64,000 nt of DNA from Pseudomonas panipatensis. GTDB lineage: Bacteria > Pseudomonadota > Gammaproteobacteria > Pseudomonadales > Pseudomonadaceae. The stretch covers positions 186,001 to 250,000 of the forward strand of contig NZ_FNDS01000007.1 of the NCBI RefSeq assembly GCF_900099785.1, given 5' to 3'. Positions 1-9,122 of this stretch are shown in pieces. The notes under the pieces were generated by a model, which made no database searches, was not told where the DNA came from, and saw only the letters and a list, made by a program, of their open reading frames with translations. A program made the position numbers and the translations under genes. Positions within the stretch are counted from its first letter, which is position 1; the number at the start of each line of letters is the position of its first letter.

Positions 1-346
1 GGTAATAGGCGGTGTAGTCGTCGGTGGTGAAGGCGTTCTCCTCGGCGCCGAGGTCGCGCAGCACGCGCGAGGCCTCGCCCGGACCGAGCTTGCTGCTGCC
101 CTTGAACATCATGTGTTCGAGGGCGTGGGACAACCCGGTGAGGCCGGGTGTCTCGTAGCTGGAGCCGACCTTGTACCAGACCTGCGAGACCACCACGGGC
201 GCGCGATGGTCCTCGCGGACCACGACCTTGAGGCCGTTGTCCAGGGTGTATTCATGGGTCGGCTGCGGCTCGGCGGCGCAGGCCAGCAGTGGCAGGCACA
301 AGCTGCCGAACAGCAGGCCGGCGGAGCGGCGTGCGGAAATTTTCAT
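1..346 (-). CDS. M16 family zinc peptidase, N-terminal part (runs off the window)
   Basis: The 5' end of a gene that continues beyond position 1; 115 codons are visible. It begins with a signal peptide (MKISARRSAGLLFGSLCLPL, then LACAAE), so the product is exported to the periplasm or outer membrane. At about residues 74-79 it has HALEHM, the inverted zinc motif HxxEH of the pitrilysin/insulinase (M16) family; the two His bind zinc and the Glu is catalytic. The sequence after it (MFKGSSKLGPGE) is also typical of M16 N-terminal domains. It diverges from ftsY, as PA0372 does in PAO1. The substrate is unknown. Family assignment is firm; the rest of the protein cannot be seen. Confidence 0.9.
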   Translation of the reverse strand, partial: MKISARRSAGLLFGSLCLPLLACAAEPQPTHEYTLDNGLKVVVREDHRAPVVVSQVWYKVGSSYETPGLTGLSHALEHMMFKGSSKLGPGEASRVLRDLGAEENAFTTDDYTAYY

Positions 347-495
347 CGTCGATCAGAACCTTTCTGATGGCCCGGCGGGTCTAGAGAGGGCTGCCGGACA
401 GCCTCTTAACCCCGGCAGGCAAGGAGATGCTAGGATACCCATCCGTTTTCCGGGCGGCCACGTCCCGTGCCGCTCCCTTGAGATGCAAGCCATTC

Positions 496-1833
496 ATGTT
501 TGGTTCCAACGACGACAAGAAGGCCCCGCAGAGCGGGGAGAAAAAAGGTCTTTTCGGCTGGTTGCGGAAGAAGCCGCAGGTCAGCGAAGAGCCCGTAGCC
601 CAGCCCGCGCCGAGTGCCGAGGCCGTTCCGCCGCAGCCGGCGGAAGCCCAGCCGGTGCCTCCGCCCGCTGACGTTCTGACGCAAGCCGAGGCGCCCGCGG
701 TCGAGGTGTCCCCGGTCGAGCAATCGCCGGTGGTGACGCTGGCGGTGCCGCCGGCACCGCTCCAGGCCGCCGAGCCGGCGCCTGTCCCGCCCCCGGTTGT
801 CGCGCCGGTCGCGCCCGTGGCCGCCGAGCGCGCCGCGCCGCTTCCCGAGCCCGTCCCGGCGCCGGTCGCCGACGCCAAGCCCGCGCCCGCCGAACCGGCC
901 AAGGTCGGCTTCTTCGCGCGCCTCAAGCAGGGCCTGTCGAAGACCAGCGCCAGCATCGGCGAAGGCATGGCCAGCCTGTTCCTCGGCAGGAAGGCCATCG
1001 ACGACGACCTGCTCGACGAAATCGAAACCCGCCTGCTGACCGCCGATGTCGGTGTCGAAGCGACCACCACCATCGTGCAGAACCTGACCAAACGCGTGGC
1101 GCGCAAGGAACTGGCCGACAGCGAGGCACTGTACAAGGCCCTGCAAGAGGAGCTGGCCGGGCTCTTGCGTCCGGTCGAGCGGCCGCTGGCCATCGAAGCC
1201 GGCAAGCAGCCCTATGTGATCCTCGTGGTGGGCGTGAACGGTGTGGGCAAGACCACCACCATCGGCAAGCTGGCGAAGAAGCTGCAACTGGAAGGCAAGA
1301 AGGTCATGCTCGCCGCGGGCGACACCTTCCGCGCCGCCGCCGTCGAGCAATTGCAGGTGTGGGGCGAGCGCAACAACATCGCGGTGATCGCCCAGCACAC
1401 CGGCGCCGATTCGGCTTCGGTGATCTTCGATGCGGTGCAGGCGGCCAAGGCCCGTGGCATCGACGTACTGATCGCTGACACGGCCGGGCGCCTGCACACC
1501 AAGGACAACCTGATGGAGGAGCTGAAGAAGGTGCGCCGGGTCATCGGCAAGCTGGACCAGACGGCTCCCCACGAGGTGCTGCTGGTGCTGGACGCCGGTA
1601 CCGGGCAGAACGCCATCAACCAGGCCAAGCAGTTCAACAATGCGGTTGAACTCACGGGCCTAGCCCTGACCAAACTGGACGGCACCGCCAAGGGCGGGGT
1701 GATCTTCGCCCTGGCCAAGCAGTTCGGCCTGCCGATCCGCTACATCGGTGTCGGCGAGGGTATCGACGATTTGCGCACCTTCGAAGCCGACGCCTTCGTT
1801 CGGGCACTCTTCGAGACTCGGGAGACCGCATGA
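496..1833 (+). CDS. ftsY: Signal recognition particle receptor FtsY
   Basis: SRP receptor GTPase that docks ribosome-SRP complexes at the inner membrane for co-translational insertion of membrane proteins. About 445 residues. The N-terminus is a short basic amphipathic segment (KKGLFGWLRKK) followed by a Pro/Ala/Glu-rich acidic linker to about residue 135, then the NG domain. The GTPase motifs are all present: P-loop GVNGVGKTTT, DTAGR and TKLDG. I chose the ATG at 496 (MFGSNDDKK) because it gives the usual FtsY start; an in-frame ATG at 427 would add an unlikely basic leader. The gene overlaps ftsE by 4 bp (ATGA) and heads the ftsYEX operon, the common Pseudomonas arrangement. Confidence 0.96.
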   Translation: MFGSNDDKKAPQSGEKKGLFGWLRKKPQVSEEPVAQPAPSAEAVPPQPAEAQPVPPPADVLTQAEAPAVEVSPVEQSPVVTLAVPPAPLQAAEPAPVPPPVVAPVAPVAAERAAPLPEPVPAPVADAKPAPAEPAKVGFFARLKQGLSKTSASIGEGMASLFLGRKAIDDDLLDEIETRLLTADVGVEATTTIVQNLTKRVARKELADSEALYKALQEELAGLLRPVERPLAIEAGKQPYVILVVGVNGVGKTTTIGKLAKKLQLEGKKVMLAAGDTFRAAAVEQLQVWGERNNIAVIAQHTGADSASVIFDAVQAAKARGIDVLIADTAGRLHTKDNLMEELKKVRRVIGKLDQTAPHEVLLVLDAGTGQNAINQAKQFNNAVELTGLALTKLDGTAKGGVIFALAKQFGLPIRYIGVGEGIDDLRTFEADAFVRALFETRETA

Positions 1834-2501
1834 TCCGCTTCGAGCAGGTCGGCAAACGCTATCCCAATGGCCACGTCGGCCTGCATGAGGCTTCGTTCCG
1901 CATCCACCGCGGCGAAATCCTCTTCGTCACCGGCCACTCCGGTGCCGGCAAGAGCACCCTGCTGCGCCTGATCTTGGCGATGGAAAGGCCCACCTCGGGC
2001 AAGCTGCTGCTCGGCGGCCAGGACCTAGCGCGCATCACCAGTGCGCAGATCCCCTTCCTGCGTCGGCAGATCGGCGTGGTGTTCCAGAACCACCAGTTGC
2101 TCAACGATCGCAGCGTTTTCGATAACGTCGCCCTGCCGATGCAGATCCTCGGCCTGCCCAAGGCGGAGATCGCCCAGCGTGTCGAAGCGGCGCTGGACCG
2201 GGTCAATCTCAAGGAGAAGGCCCAGGACTTGCCGTCCGACCTTTCCACCGGTCAGCAGCAGCGCGTCGGCATCGCCCGCGCCGTGGTGCACCGCCCGGCC
2301 CTGCTGCTCGCCGATGAACCCACCGGTAACCTCGACCCGCGCCTGGCGTCGGAAATCATGGGGGTGTTCGAGGACATCAACCGCCTCGGCACCACGGTGC
2401 TGATCGCCAGCCACGACCTGGCGCTGATCGCGCGCATGCGCCACCGCATGATCACTCTGCAGCGCGGGCGGATCATCGCCGATCGCGAGGAGGAGGCCTG
2501 A
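1830..2501 (+). CDS. ftsE: Cell division ATP-binding protein FtsE
   Basis: ABC-type ATPase of the FtsEX complex, which sits at the septal ring and couples ATP hydrolysis to activation of cell-wall amidases through EnvC-type proteins. It has 223 residues, the family length. Walker A is GHSGAGKST (about residues 35-43), the signature is LSTGQQQR (about 137-144) and Walker B is LLLADEPTGNLD (about 159-170). It starts inside the ftsY stop codon and ends inside the ftsX start codon, so the three genes are probably translationally coupled. Confidence 0.97.
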   Translation: MIRFEQVGKRYPNGHVGLHEASFRIHRGEILFVTGHSGAGKSTLLRLILAMERPTSGKLLLGGQDLARITSAQIPFLRRQIGVVFQNHQLLNDRSVFDNVALPMQILGLPKAEIAQRVEAALDRVNLKEKAQDLPSDLSTGQQQRVGIARAVVHRPALLLADEPTGNLDPRLASEIMGVFEDINRLGTTVLIASHDLALIARMRHRMITLQRGRIIADREEEA

Positions 2502-3508
2502 TGAGCGCCAACGAACTGCCCCACGGCCCGGAAGAGGGCACGCCGCAGCGCAAGCGCGAGCGCCAGGAAGAGCCTGGCGCGCTGGATTTCCGTGCCTCGC
2601 TCAATGCCTACGCCGAGAGCCATCGGGCAAGCCTGGTGGATAGCCTCAAGCGGCTGGTCAATCACCCCTTCGGCAGCTTCTTCACCTGCCTGGTGATGGG
2701 CATCACCCTGAGCCTGCCCATGGGCCTGTCGCTGCTGCTGAACAATGTCGAGCGCCTGGGCGGCTCCTGGCAGCGCGCCGCGCAGATTTCCGTGTACCTC
2801 GATCTGAAGACCAGCGAGGCCAAGGGCCAGGACCTGCGCGAAGCGATCGAGCGCATGCCCGAGGTGATCGAGGCGCAGTTGATCAGCCGTGACGAGGCGC
2901 TGAAGGAGCTGCAACAGCAGTCCGGCCTCGGCGAGGCGCTCAAGGAGTTGCCGGAGAACCCGCTGCCGGCGGTGATCTCGGTCACGCCCAAGCAGATCGA
3001 CAAGACGCAGTTGGATGGCTTGCGTCAACGCCTCGCCGAACTGCCCGGTGTACAACAGGCCCAGCTCGATCTGGTGTGGGTCGAACGCTTGTCGGCGATC
3101 CTCAAGCTGGGCGACCGCTTCGTCTTCGGCCTGACGCTGGTGCTGGTGCTCACCCTGTTGCTGGTGATCGGCAACACCATCCGTCTGCATATCGAAAACC
3201 GCCGTAACGAAATCGAAGTGATCAAGCTGGTCGGCGGGACGGACGGCTATGTGCGCCGGCCCTTCCTCTATATGGGCGCGCTGTATGGCCTCGGCGCCGG
3301 GGTTCTGTCCTGGGCGCTGCTGGAGTTCGGGCTGAACTGGCTGAACGCTTCGGTGGTGAATCTCGCCGGTCTGTATGGCAGCGATTTCGCCCTCGGCGGG
3401 GTGCCGCTGGACGATGGTCTTTCGTTGACCGTGGGCGCGGTGCTGCTAGGCTGGATCGGTGCCTGGCTGGCCGTCGCGCGGCATCTGCGGGAGCTTGCGC
3501 CACGTTGA
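2501..3508 (+). CDS. ftsX: Cell division protein FtsX
   Basis: Membrane subunit of FtsEX. 335 residues: a charged cytoplasmic N-terminal extension of about 60 residues, a first membrane helix (around FFTCLVMGITLSLPMGLSLL), a large periplasmic loop that in the family contacts the amidase activator, then three C-terminal membrane helices. The ATG overlaps the ftsE stop (ATGA). It is the last gene of the ftsYEX unit and is followed by a 112-bp gap holding the rpoH promoters. Confidence 0.96.
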   Translation: MSANELPHGPEEGTPQRKRERQEEPGALDFRASLNAYAESHRASLVDSLKRLVNHPFGSFFTCLVMGITLSLPMGLSLLLNNVERLGGSWQRAAQISVYLDLKTSEAKGQDLREAIERMPEVIEAQLISRDEALKELQQQSGLGEALKELPENPLPAVISVTPKQIDKTQLDGLRQRLAELPGVQQAQLDLVWVERLSAILKLGDRFVFGLTLVLVLTLLLVIGNTIRLHIENRRNEIEVIKLVGGTDGYVRRPFLYMGALYGLGAGVLSWALLEFGLNWLNASVVNLAGLYGSDFALGGVPLDDGLSLTVGAVLLGWIGAWLAVARHLRELAPR

Positions 3509-3535
3509 ACGAGGCGCGATTTTCCAAGGCTCGCA

Positions 3536-3591
3536 GTGGGTGTAAAGGAACTTTTACACCCACTTGCAGTCATATCGGGCAGTGCTACACT
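3536..3591 (+). promoter_or_regulatory. rpoH promoter region: AlgU/sigma-E-like and sigma-70-like promoters with an inverted repeat
   Basis: A perfect 11-bp inverted repeat (GTGGGTGTAAA at 3536-3546, TTTACACCCAC at 3553-3563) frames GGAACT. GAACTT at 3548-3553, 16 bp, then TCATA at 3570-3574 fits the AlgU (sigma-E) pattern. TTGCAG at 3564-3569, 16 bp, then TACACT at 3586-3591 fits sigma-70. AlgU-dependent transcription of rpoH is known in P. aeruginosa. Exact start sites here are inferred. Confidence 0.6.
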
Positions 3592-3620
3592 GCGCGAGTT
3601 TCGTGAATCGGAGGATTCGC

Positions 3621-4475
<855 letters not shown>

Positions 4476-4500
4476 TTTTTCAGGTCGGGTCGTCCGAATC

Positions 4501-4531
4501 AAACCGCACCTGCACAGGGTGCGGTTTTTTT
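4501..4531 (+). terminator. Rho-independent terminator of rpoH
   Basis: AAACCGCACC (4501-4510) pairs with GGTGCGGTTT (4518-4527) around a 7-nt loop, and the T run continues to 4531. It lies 25 bp after the rpoH stop. Confidence 0.93.
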
Positions 4532-4557
4532 CTGTCCGTCATTCGCCGGAGGTCCGC

Positions 4558-5160
4558 ATGCCCCGTCTACGTCCGGCCCACGGCCTGTTCCTTCTCGCGA
4601 TCGCCCTGCTGGCCTTCGCCTCCGGGCTCTGGGTGGTCCGTTCGTCGGCGCCGCCGCCAGCGCCGGCCTGGCTGGAGGCGTGGCAGCGCGAGGTATTCGC
4701 CCCGCTGGCCGACGATCGCCTGAGCCTCGGGCAATTGCATGCCTTCACGGCAGGTGAACTGTGGCTGAGCAGTACTGGCGATGGTCCGCAGTTGAGCTAC
4801 CGGGCCGGCTGGGACGGCGCAGACGGCCCTTGGCGCATGGAAGCCCCGCTGGCGCTCAGTGCGGGCGAGCGCAGCAGTCTGGCGAAGGCGACCGGCATCG
4901 CCCAGGGTGGCGCCGAGCAACCCTTGAGCGGGCAACTGCTGGCGCAACTGTCGGAGCAGCCCGTGGCCGCTGTCATGCTCGCTCCGCAGCAGGCGCTGAG
5001 CGTCGGCCGCTTGGCTGTCAGCTTCGGCTCGCCCCGCCTGCGCCTGCAGACCGAGCAGGGCGAGGCCTGGATCTACCCTGAGCGCGGCCTGACCCTGATG
5101 CACAAGGATGGCGAGCTGCTTTGGCTGCAGGTGGTGCCGCGCGAACGCTTGGGGCGCTGA
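4558..5160 (+). CDS. Conserved hypothetical protein with N-terminal membrane anchor
   Basis: 200 residues from the ATG at 4558, which has GGAGG at 4548-4552. Residues about 9-27 (LFLLAIALLAFASGLWVV) form one hydrophobic helix after a basic start, so the protein is probably an inner-membrane-anchored or secreted periplasmic protein. The rest is rich in Leu, Ala, Gln and Glu with no motif I can name. It occupies the position of the hypothetical gene between rpoH and mtgA in PAO1. It converges on mtgA with a 12-bp gap. Function unknown. Confidence 0.75.
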   Translation: MPRLRPAHGLFLLAIALLAFASGLWVVRSSAPPPAPAWLEAWQREVFAPLADDRLSLGQLHAFTAGELWLSSTGDGPQLSYRAGWDGADGPWRMEAPLALSAGERSSLAKATGIAQGGAEQPLSGQLLAQLSEQPVAAVMLAPQQALSVGRLAVSFGSPRLRLQTEQGEAWIYPERGLTLMHKDGELLWLQVVPRERLGR

Positions 5161-5172
5161 GCGGAGGTTCGC

Positions 5173-5865
5173 TCAGGGCAAGCGTTCGAGATATTCGCGG
5201 CCGCCGAGCTGCCACATCTGCTGGCGGATCCACGCGGCGCGCTCGCGAACGTAACCGTTGGGGTGGCTGGCGCTCCATTTGCGTGGATTGGGCAGCACCG
5301 CGGCGAGCTGGCTGGCCTGTTGCGGCGAGAGTCTACTGGCATCGACACCGAAGTGATGGCGCGCCGCGGCCTGCACCCCGAACACGCCCTGGTCCCATTC
5401 CGCGCTGTTCAGGTACACCTCGAGAATGCGCTGCTTCGGCCAGAAGGTTTCCAGCAGCACCGTGAACCAGGCTTCCAGGCCCTTGCGCAGCCAACTGCGG
5501 CCGGACCAGAGGAACAGGTTCTTGGCAGTCTGCTGGCTGATGGTACTGGCACCACGCACGCTCCGGCCTTGTTCGTTGTGGGCCATGGCCTGCTCGATGG
5601 CGGGCAGGTCGAAGCCATGGTGCTCGGCGAACTTCTGGTCTTCGCCGGCGATGACCGCGACCTTGATGTTGTCGGAGATCGCGTCCCAGCTCTGCCAGTC
5701 GCGCTGCACATCGATGGGCGCGCCGTTGAACCACGACTGCACCTTGCGTTCGACCATCAGCATGCTGCCCGGTGGCGGCACCCAGCGCAGGATCAGGACC
5801 GCGGCAACGCTAAGCAGGACGAACCAGAAGAGAAACCGGAACAGGTGGCGGAACAGTTTGCGCAT
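5173..5865 (-). CDS. mtgA: Monofunctional biosynthetic peptidoglycan transglycosylase
   Basis: GT51 glycosyltransferase that polymerises lipid II into glycan strands at the periplasmic face of the inner membrane, without a transpeptidase domain. About 230 residues from the ATG at 5865 (MRKLFRHLFRF). One N-terminal membrane helix (FLFWFVLLSVAAVLILRW) precedes the catalytic domain. The GT51 signature is seen: EDQKFAEHHGFD (the Glu is the catalytic base), then GASTISQQTAKNLF and RKGLEAWFTVLLE. In-frame ATGs at 5898 and 5932 would lengthen the start; no Shine-Dalgarno site decides clearly, and the longest would overlap the divergent gene at 5930. Confidence 0.93.
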   Translation of the reverse strand: MRKLFRHLFRFLFWFVLLSVAAVLILRWVPPPGSMLMVERKVQSWFNGAPIDVQRDWQSWDAISDNIKVAVIAGEDQKFAEHHGFDLPAIEQAMAHNEQGRSVRGASTISQQTAKNLFLWSGRSWLRKGLEAWFTVLLETFWPKQRILEVYLNSAEWDQGVFGVQAAARHHFGVDASRLSPQQASQLAAVLPNPRKWSASHPNGYVRERAAWIRQQMWQLGGREYLERLP

Positions 5866-5929
5866 GCGAGGGTTTGCCAGGGCGATTGTGCGGGTCATTA
5901 TAACGGCCTGTTTCTCTCGGGAGTTTCCC

Positions 5930-6301
5930 ATGCTGCGTACCTTCCTCCTGCTGGCTGCCTTCTTCGGTTTCACCGGCGTTGCGCTCGGCGCCTTCGCCGC
6001 CCATGGCCTGAAGAAACAACTGAGCGCCGACTACCTGGCGATCTTCCAGACCGGCGTGCATTACCAGATGCTCCATGCCCTGGCGTTGCTGGCGGTGGCG
6101 CTGCTTTCCACGCAGGTCGGCGGGCGTCTGATCGGCGCCGCCGGCTGGCTGTTCGTCGCCGGCATCCTGGTGTTTTCCGGCAGCCTCTATGCCCTGACGC
6201 TCAGCGCCACCCCGGTGCTCGGCGCCATCACCCCGATCGGCGGCCTGTGCTTCCTCGGTGGCTGGCTGTGCCTCGGTCTGGCGGCCTGGAAGCTGGCCTG
6301 A
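5930..6301 (+). CDS. DUF423 (YgdD/YwdK-type) small membrane protein
   Basis: 123 residues with four predicted membrane helices. It begins MLRTFLLLAAFFGFTGVALG and carries AFAAHGLK and FQTGVHYQMLHALAL, which mark the DUF423 family of inner-membrane proteins. The molecular role of the family is not established. The ATG at 5930 follows CGGGAG. It diverges from mtgA and lies ahead of the thi genes, as PA0379 does in PAO1. Confidence 0.9.
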   Translation: MLRTFLLLAAFFGFTGVALGAFAAHGLKKQLSADYLAIFQTGVHYQMLHALALLAVALLSTQVGGRLIGAAGWLFVAGILVFSGSLYALTLSATPVLGAITPIGGLCFLGGWLCLGLAAWKLA

Positions 6302-6340
6302 CCCGCAGGTCCGGGCGGGGACGAATGACCGCCCCGCGCC

Positions 6341-6369
6341 TTGGTCAACGCCGGCGATCGGGCTAGAAT
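6341..6369 (+). promoter_or_regulatory. Putative sigma-70 promoter of thiS
   Basis: TTGGTC (6341-6346), a 17-bp spacer and TAGAAT (6364-6369). Transcription would start near 6376, leaving only about 25 nt before the thiS ATG at 6401. That is too short for a TPP riboswitch, so none is expected here. Confidence 0.5.
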
Positions 6370-6400
6370 GCCGACCCCTCTCACCGCGACGGTCCTGCCC

Positions 6401-6601
6401 ATGCGAATCCAGTTGAATGGCGAACCCTTCGAGCTGCCCGATGGCCAGACCGTGGCCGCACTGCTCGAGCGTCTGGACCTGGGTGGGCGCCGCGTCGCGG
6501 TCGAACTGAACCTGGACATAGTGCCGCGCAGCCAGCACGCCGCCACCGCCCTCAAGGAGGGCGATCAGGTGGAAGTGGTGCATGCCATCGGCGGCGGCTA
6601 G
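6401..6601 (+). CDS. thiS: Sulfur carrier protein ThiS
   Basis: Small ubiquitin-like protein whose C-terminal Gly-Gly is adenylated and thiocarboxylated to donate sulfur for the thiazole ring of thiamine. 66 residues from the ATG at 6401 ([18 protein letters not shown]). The end IGGG supplies the required di-glycine. It lies 61 bp before its partner thiG. Confidence 0.95.
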   Translation: MRIQLNGEPFELPDGQTVAALLERLDLGGRRVAVELNLDIVPRSQHAATALKEGDQVEVVHAIGGG

Positions 6602-6662
6602 CGCGTCAGTAGTGCCGCGAATTCAGGCCCCGCCCCACCTCCCTTTGCCGAGGATAGAACCG

Positions 6663-7469
6663 ATGAGCCAAGCGTCTTCCACCCTGCCGGTCGACAAGCC
6701 CTTCACCCTGGCCGGGCGCACCTATGCGTCGCGCCTGCTGGTGGGCACCGGCAAGTACAAGGATCTCGACGAGACCCGTCTTGCCATCGAGGCCTCCGGT
6801 GCGGAAATCGTCACCGTGGCGGTGCGCCGCACCAACATCGGCCAGAACCCCGACGAGCCGAACCTGCTCGACGTGATTGCGCCGGACCGCTACACCATCC
6901 TGCCGAACACCGCCGGCTGCTACGACGCCGTCGAGGCGGTGCGCACCTGCCGCCTGGCGCGCGAACTGCTGGATGGCCACAAGCTGGTCAAGCTGGAAGT
7001 CCTGGCTGACCAGAAGACCCTGTTCCCCAACGTGGTGGAAACCCTCAAGGCCGCGGAAGTGCTGGTCAAGGACGGCTTCGACGTCATGGTCTACACCAGC
7101 GACGACCCGATCATCGCCCGCCAACTGGCGGAGATCGGCTGTATCGCGGTGATGCCGCTGGCCGGCCTGATCGGCTCCGGGCTGGGTATCTGCAATCCCT
7201 ACAACCTGCGCATCATCCTCGAAGAAGCGACGGTCCCGGTGCTGGTCGACGCCGGCGTGGGCACCGCTTCCGACGCCACCATCGCCATGGAATTGGGCTG
7301 CGAGGCGGTGCTGATGAACACTGCCATCGCCCACGCACAGAACCCGGTGATGATGGCCGAAGCGATGAAGCACGCGATCGTCGCTGGTCGCCTGGCTTAC
7401 CTGGCCGGGCGCATGCCGCGCAAACTCTACGCCAGTGCGTCGTCGCCGATGAGCGGCCTGATCGGCTGA
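6663..7469 (+). CDS. thiG: Thiazole synthase ThiG
   Basis: Forms the thiamine thiazole phosphate from deoxyxylulose 5-phosphate, dehydroglycine and the ThiS thiocarboxylate; cytoplasmic TIM barrel. 268 residues from the ATG at 6663. Seen: [19 protein letters not shown] at the N-terminus, [10 protein letters not shown] containing the Schiff-base Lys, and the phosphate-binding segments [12 protein letters not shown] and [12 protein letters not shown]. Paired with thiS, as in other Pseudomonas. Confidence 0.96.
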   Translation: MSQASSTLPVDKPFTLAGRTYASRLLVGTGKYKDLDETRLAIEASGAEIVTVAVRRTNIGQNPDEPNLLDVIAPDRYTILPNTAGCYDAVEAVRTCRLARELLDGHKLVKLEVLADQKTLFPNVVETLKAAEVLVKDGFDVMVYTSDDPIIARQLAEIGCIAVMPLAGLIGSGLGICNPYNLRIILEEATVPVLVDAGVGTASDATIAMELGCEAVLMNTAIAHAQNPVMMAEAMKHAIVAGRLAYLAGRMPRKLYASASSPMSGLIG

Positions 7470-7490
7470 TCCCGGCGCGACGCCCACAGC

Positions 7491-7518
7491 GGGCCGGCTC
7501 GCTTCGACGGGCCGGCCC
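7491..7518 (+). terminator. Possible weak terminator after thiG
   Basis: GGGCCGGC (7491-7498) pairs with GCCGGCCC (7511-7518) around a 12-nt loop, followed by a mixed pyrimidine stretch rather than a clean T run. Confidence 0.4.
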
Positions 7519-7557
7519 GTCTTCACTTTCACTGCCCCGTTTTTCCAAGGTCCGAGC

Positions 7558-8277
7558 ATGAGCGATACCCAGCAACCCCAGACCGACAACGCCGCCGAGC
7601 GGCCGATGCGCACCATCAAGAGCTTCGTGATGCGCGCCGGGCGTATGACCGAGGGCCAACAACGCGGTCTCGAACAGGGCTGGCCGCGCTTCGGCCTGGA
7701 ACTGGCCGATGGCCTGCGCGATTTCGACCAGGTATTCGGCCGCCAGGCGCCGCGCACCTTCGAGATCGGCTTCGGCATGGGTCATTCGACCCTGGAGATG
7801 GCCGCCGCCGCGCCGGAGCAGGACTTCATCGGCGTCGAAGTGCACCGCCCCGGTGTCGGCGCGCTGCTCAACGGCATGCTGGCGCAGAACCTGAGCAATA
7901 TCCGCGTGTACAGCTGCGACGCCCTGGAAGTGCTGCGCGACTGCGTCGCCGACGCCAGCCTCGACCGCGTGCTGCTGTTCTTCCCCGATCCCTGGCACAA
8001 GGCGCGCCACCACAAGCGACGCATCGTCCAGCCGGCCTGGGCCGAGCTGGTGCGGCAGAAGCTCAAGGTCGGCGGCGTGCTGCACATGGCCACCGACTGG
8101 CAGCAGTACGCCGAGCACATGCTGGAAGTGATGAACGCCGCGCCGGGCTACCGCAACCTGTCGGCCGACAACACCTATGTGCCGCGTCCCGAAGAGCGTC
8201 CGGTGACCAAGTTCGAGCGCCGCGGCGAACGCCTCGGCCACGGCGTCTGGGACCTGAAGTACCAGCGCGTCGATTGA
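7558..8277 (+). CDS. trmB: tRNA (guanine-N7-)-methyltransferase
   Basis: Methylates G46 in the variable loop of tRNAs using SAM. 239 residues. The SAM site is [11 protein letters not shown] (about residues 65-75). [18 protein letters not shown] is the family signature with the catalytic Asp and tRNA-binding basic cluster. The C-terminal [17 protein letters not shown] is also typical. A good terminator follows. Confidence 0.96.
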   Translation: MSDTQQPQTDNAAERPMRTIKSFVMRAGRMTEGQQRGLEQGWPRFGLELADGLRDFDQVFGRQAPRTFEIGFGMGHSTLEMAAAAPEQDFIGVEVHRPGVGALLNGMLAQNLSNIRVYSCDALEVLRDCVADASLDRVLLFFPDPWHKARHHKRRIVQPAWAELVRQKLKVGGVLHMATDWQQYAEHMLEVMNAAPGYRNLSADNTYVPRPEERPVTKFERRGERLGHGVWDLKYQRVD

Positions 8278-8294
8278 TCCAACCGTCATTCCGG

Positions 8295-8320
8295 GGGCCT
8301 GCGCATGCAGGCCCTTTTTT
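8295..8320 (+). terminator. Rho-independent terminator of trmB
   Basis: GGGCCTGC (8295-8302) and GCAGGCCC (8307-8314) form an 8-bp stem with loop GCAT, followed by six T (8315-8320). Confidence 0.92.
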
Positions 8321-8365
8321 CATGGCCGAACCAAACGCCAAGGCCTGGCTGGCGCCTGCTGCGGC

Positions 8366-8620
8366 TCAGTCGATCAGCTCCGCGCCGACCACGGTGATGT
8401 CCGGCAGGCTCATCGGCGCCGGCGTGATCTGCAGGTATTTGATGCTGTCCCGTGGGATGAGCAGCAGGTCGCCGTCCACCTCGATGCTCAGGTAGGGCGA
8501 ATCCAACTGCTTGCGGATGCCGCGGACGATCTCGACGGGGTCGTCATGCTGCTGCGGGAAGCGCAGCGCCAGGCGCTGGCCATCGATGAAGTGCAGGTAC
8601 AGGTGCTTGATCGCTTTCAT
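8366..8620 (-). CDS. Conserved hypothetical protein, 84 residues
   Basis: Small soluble acidic protein beginning MKAIKHLYLHFIDGQRLALR; a strong GGGAGGAA site precedes the ATG. It contains DLLLIPRDSIKYLQITP, which looks like a beta-rich fold, and has no membrane segment. It matches the small conserved gene at this place in PAO1 (PA0383 region). Function unknown. Confidence 0.75.
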   Translation of the reverse strand: MKAIKHLYLHFIDGQRLALRFPQQHDDPVEIVRGIRKQLDSPYLSIEVDGDLLLIPRDSIKYLQITPAPMSLPDITVVGAELID

Positions 8621-8689
8621 GGTTCCTCCCGCCGCCGGATGGCGTCAGCAGAAACACTAGCAGCGATCCGCCCGCAGGCGGCCGATCGC

Positions 8690-9013
8690 TCAGCTGCGGT
8701 CGGCGATCATGCCGATGACGAAGAACAGCAGGAGCAGCACCGGCGCGAGGGTGTAGTTGTTGAAGTAGTTCAGCCCATGGGCCAGCCAGGGGGTGACGAA
8801 GACCATCGCCAGGCCGTAGCCGACGGCGCAGATCAGCACGAACAGCAGGGTGCGGAAGACGAAGTTGAGGCTGCCGATGCGCTGTTGGATCCAGGCATTG
8901 ATGGCTGGACCAAAGAGCACCAGCAGGGTGGCCATGATCGCCAGCGCGATGTCGGACAGATGGCTGCGGCTCCAGCGGGAGGCACTGGCGATCAGTTCGA
9001 GGGCGAAGTTCAT
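8690..9013 (-). CDS. DUF3392 family inner-membrane protein
   Basis: 107 residues with about three membrane helices (IALAIMATLLVLFGPAI, TLLFVLICAVGYGLAMVF and LAPVLLLLFFVIGMI). Overall pattern and length fit DUF3392, a gammaproteobacterial membrane family of unknown role. It stands between the small gene at 8366 and hemW, all on the minus strand. Confidence 0.8.
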   Translation of the reverse strand: MNFALELIASASRWSRSHLSDIALAIMATLLVLFGPAINAWIQQRIGSLNFVFRTLLFVLICAVGYGLAMVFVTPWLAHGLNYFNNYTLAPVLLLLFFVIGMIADRS

Positions 9014-9122
9014 GGGGGCTCCTGGACGGATGGCGGTCGTCGGGCAGTTTACACGCCCGCTGTCGGGCGTGGCAGAGGTGCCGGCGCCTGGCTGGCGGCG
9101 ACGCCGGCGATCCTGAGCGGCA

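Noticed and set aside
6370-6400. Possible TPP riboswitch before thiS-thiG
   Set aside because: The likely leader is about 25 nt, far shorter than the aptamer, and no aptamer-like motif is seen.
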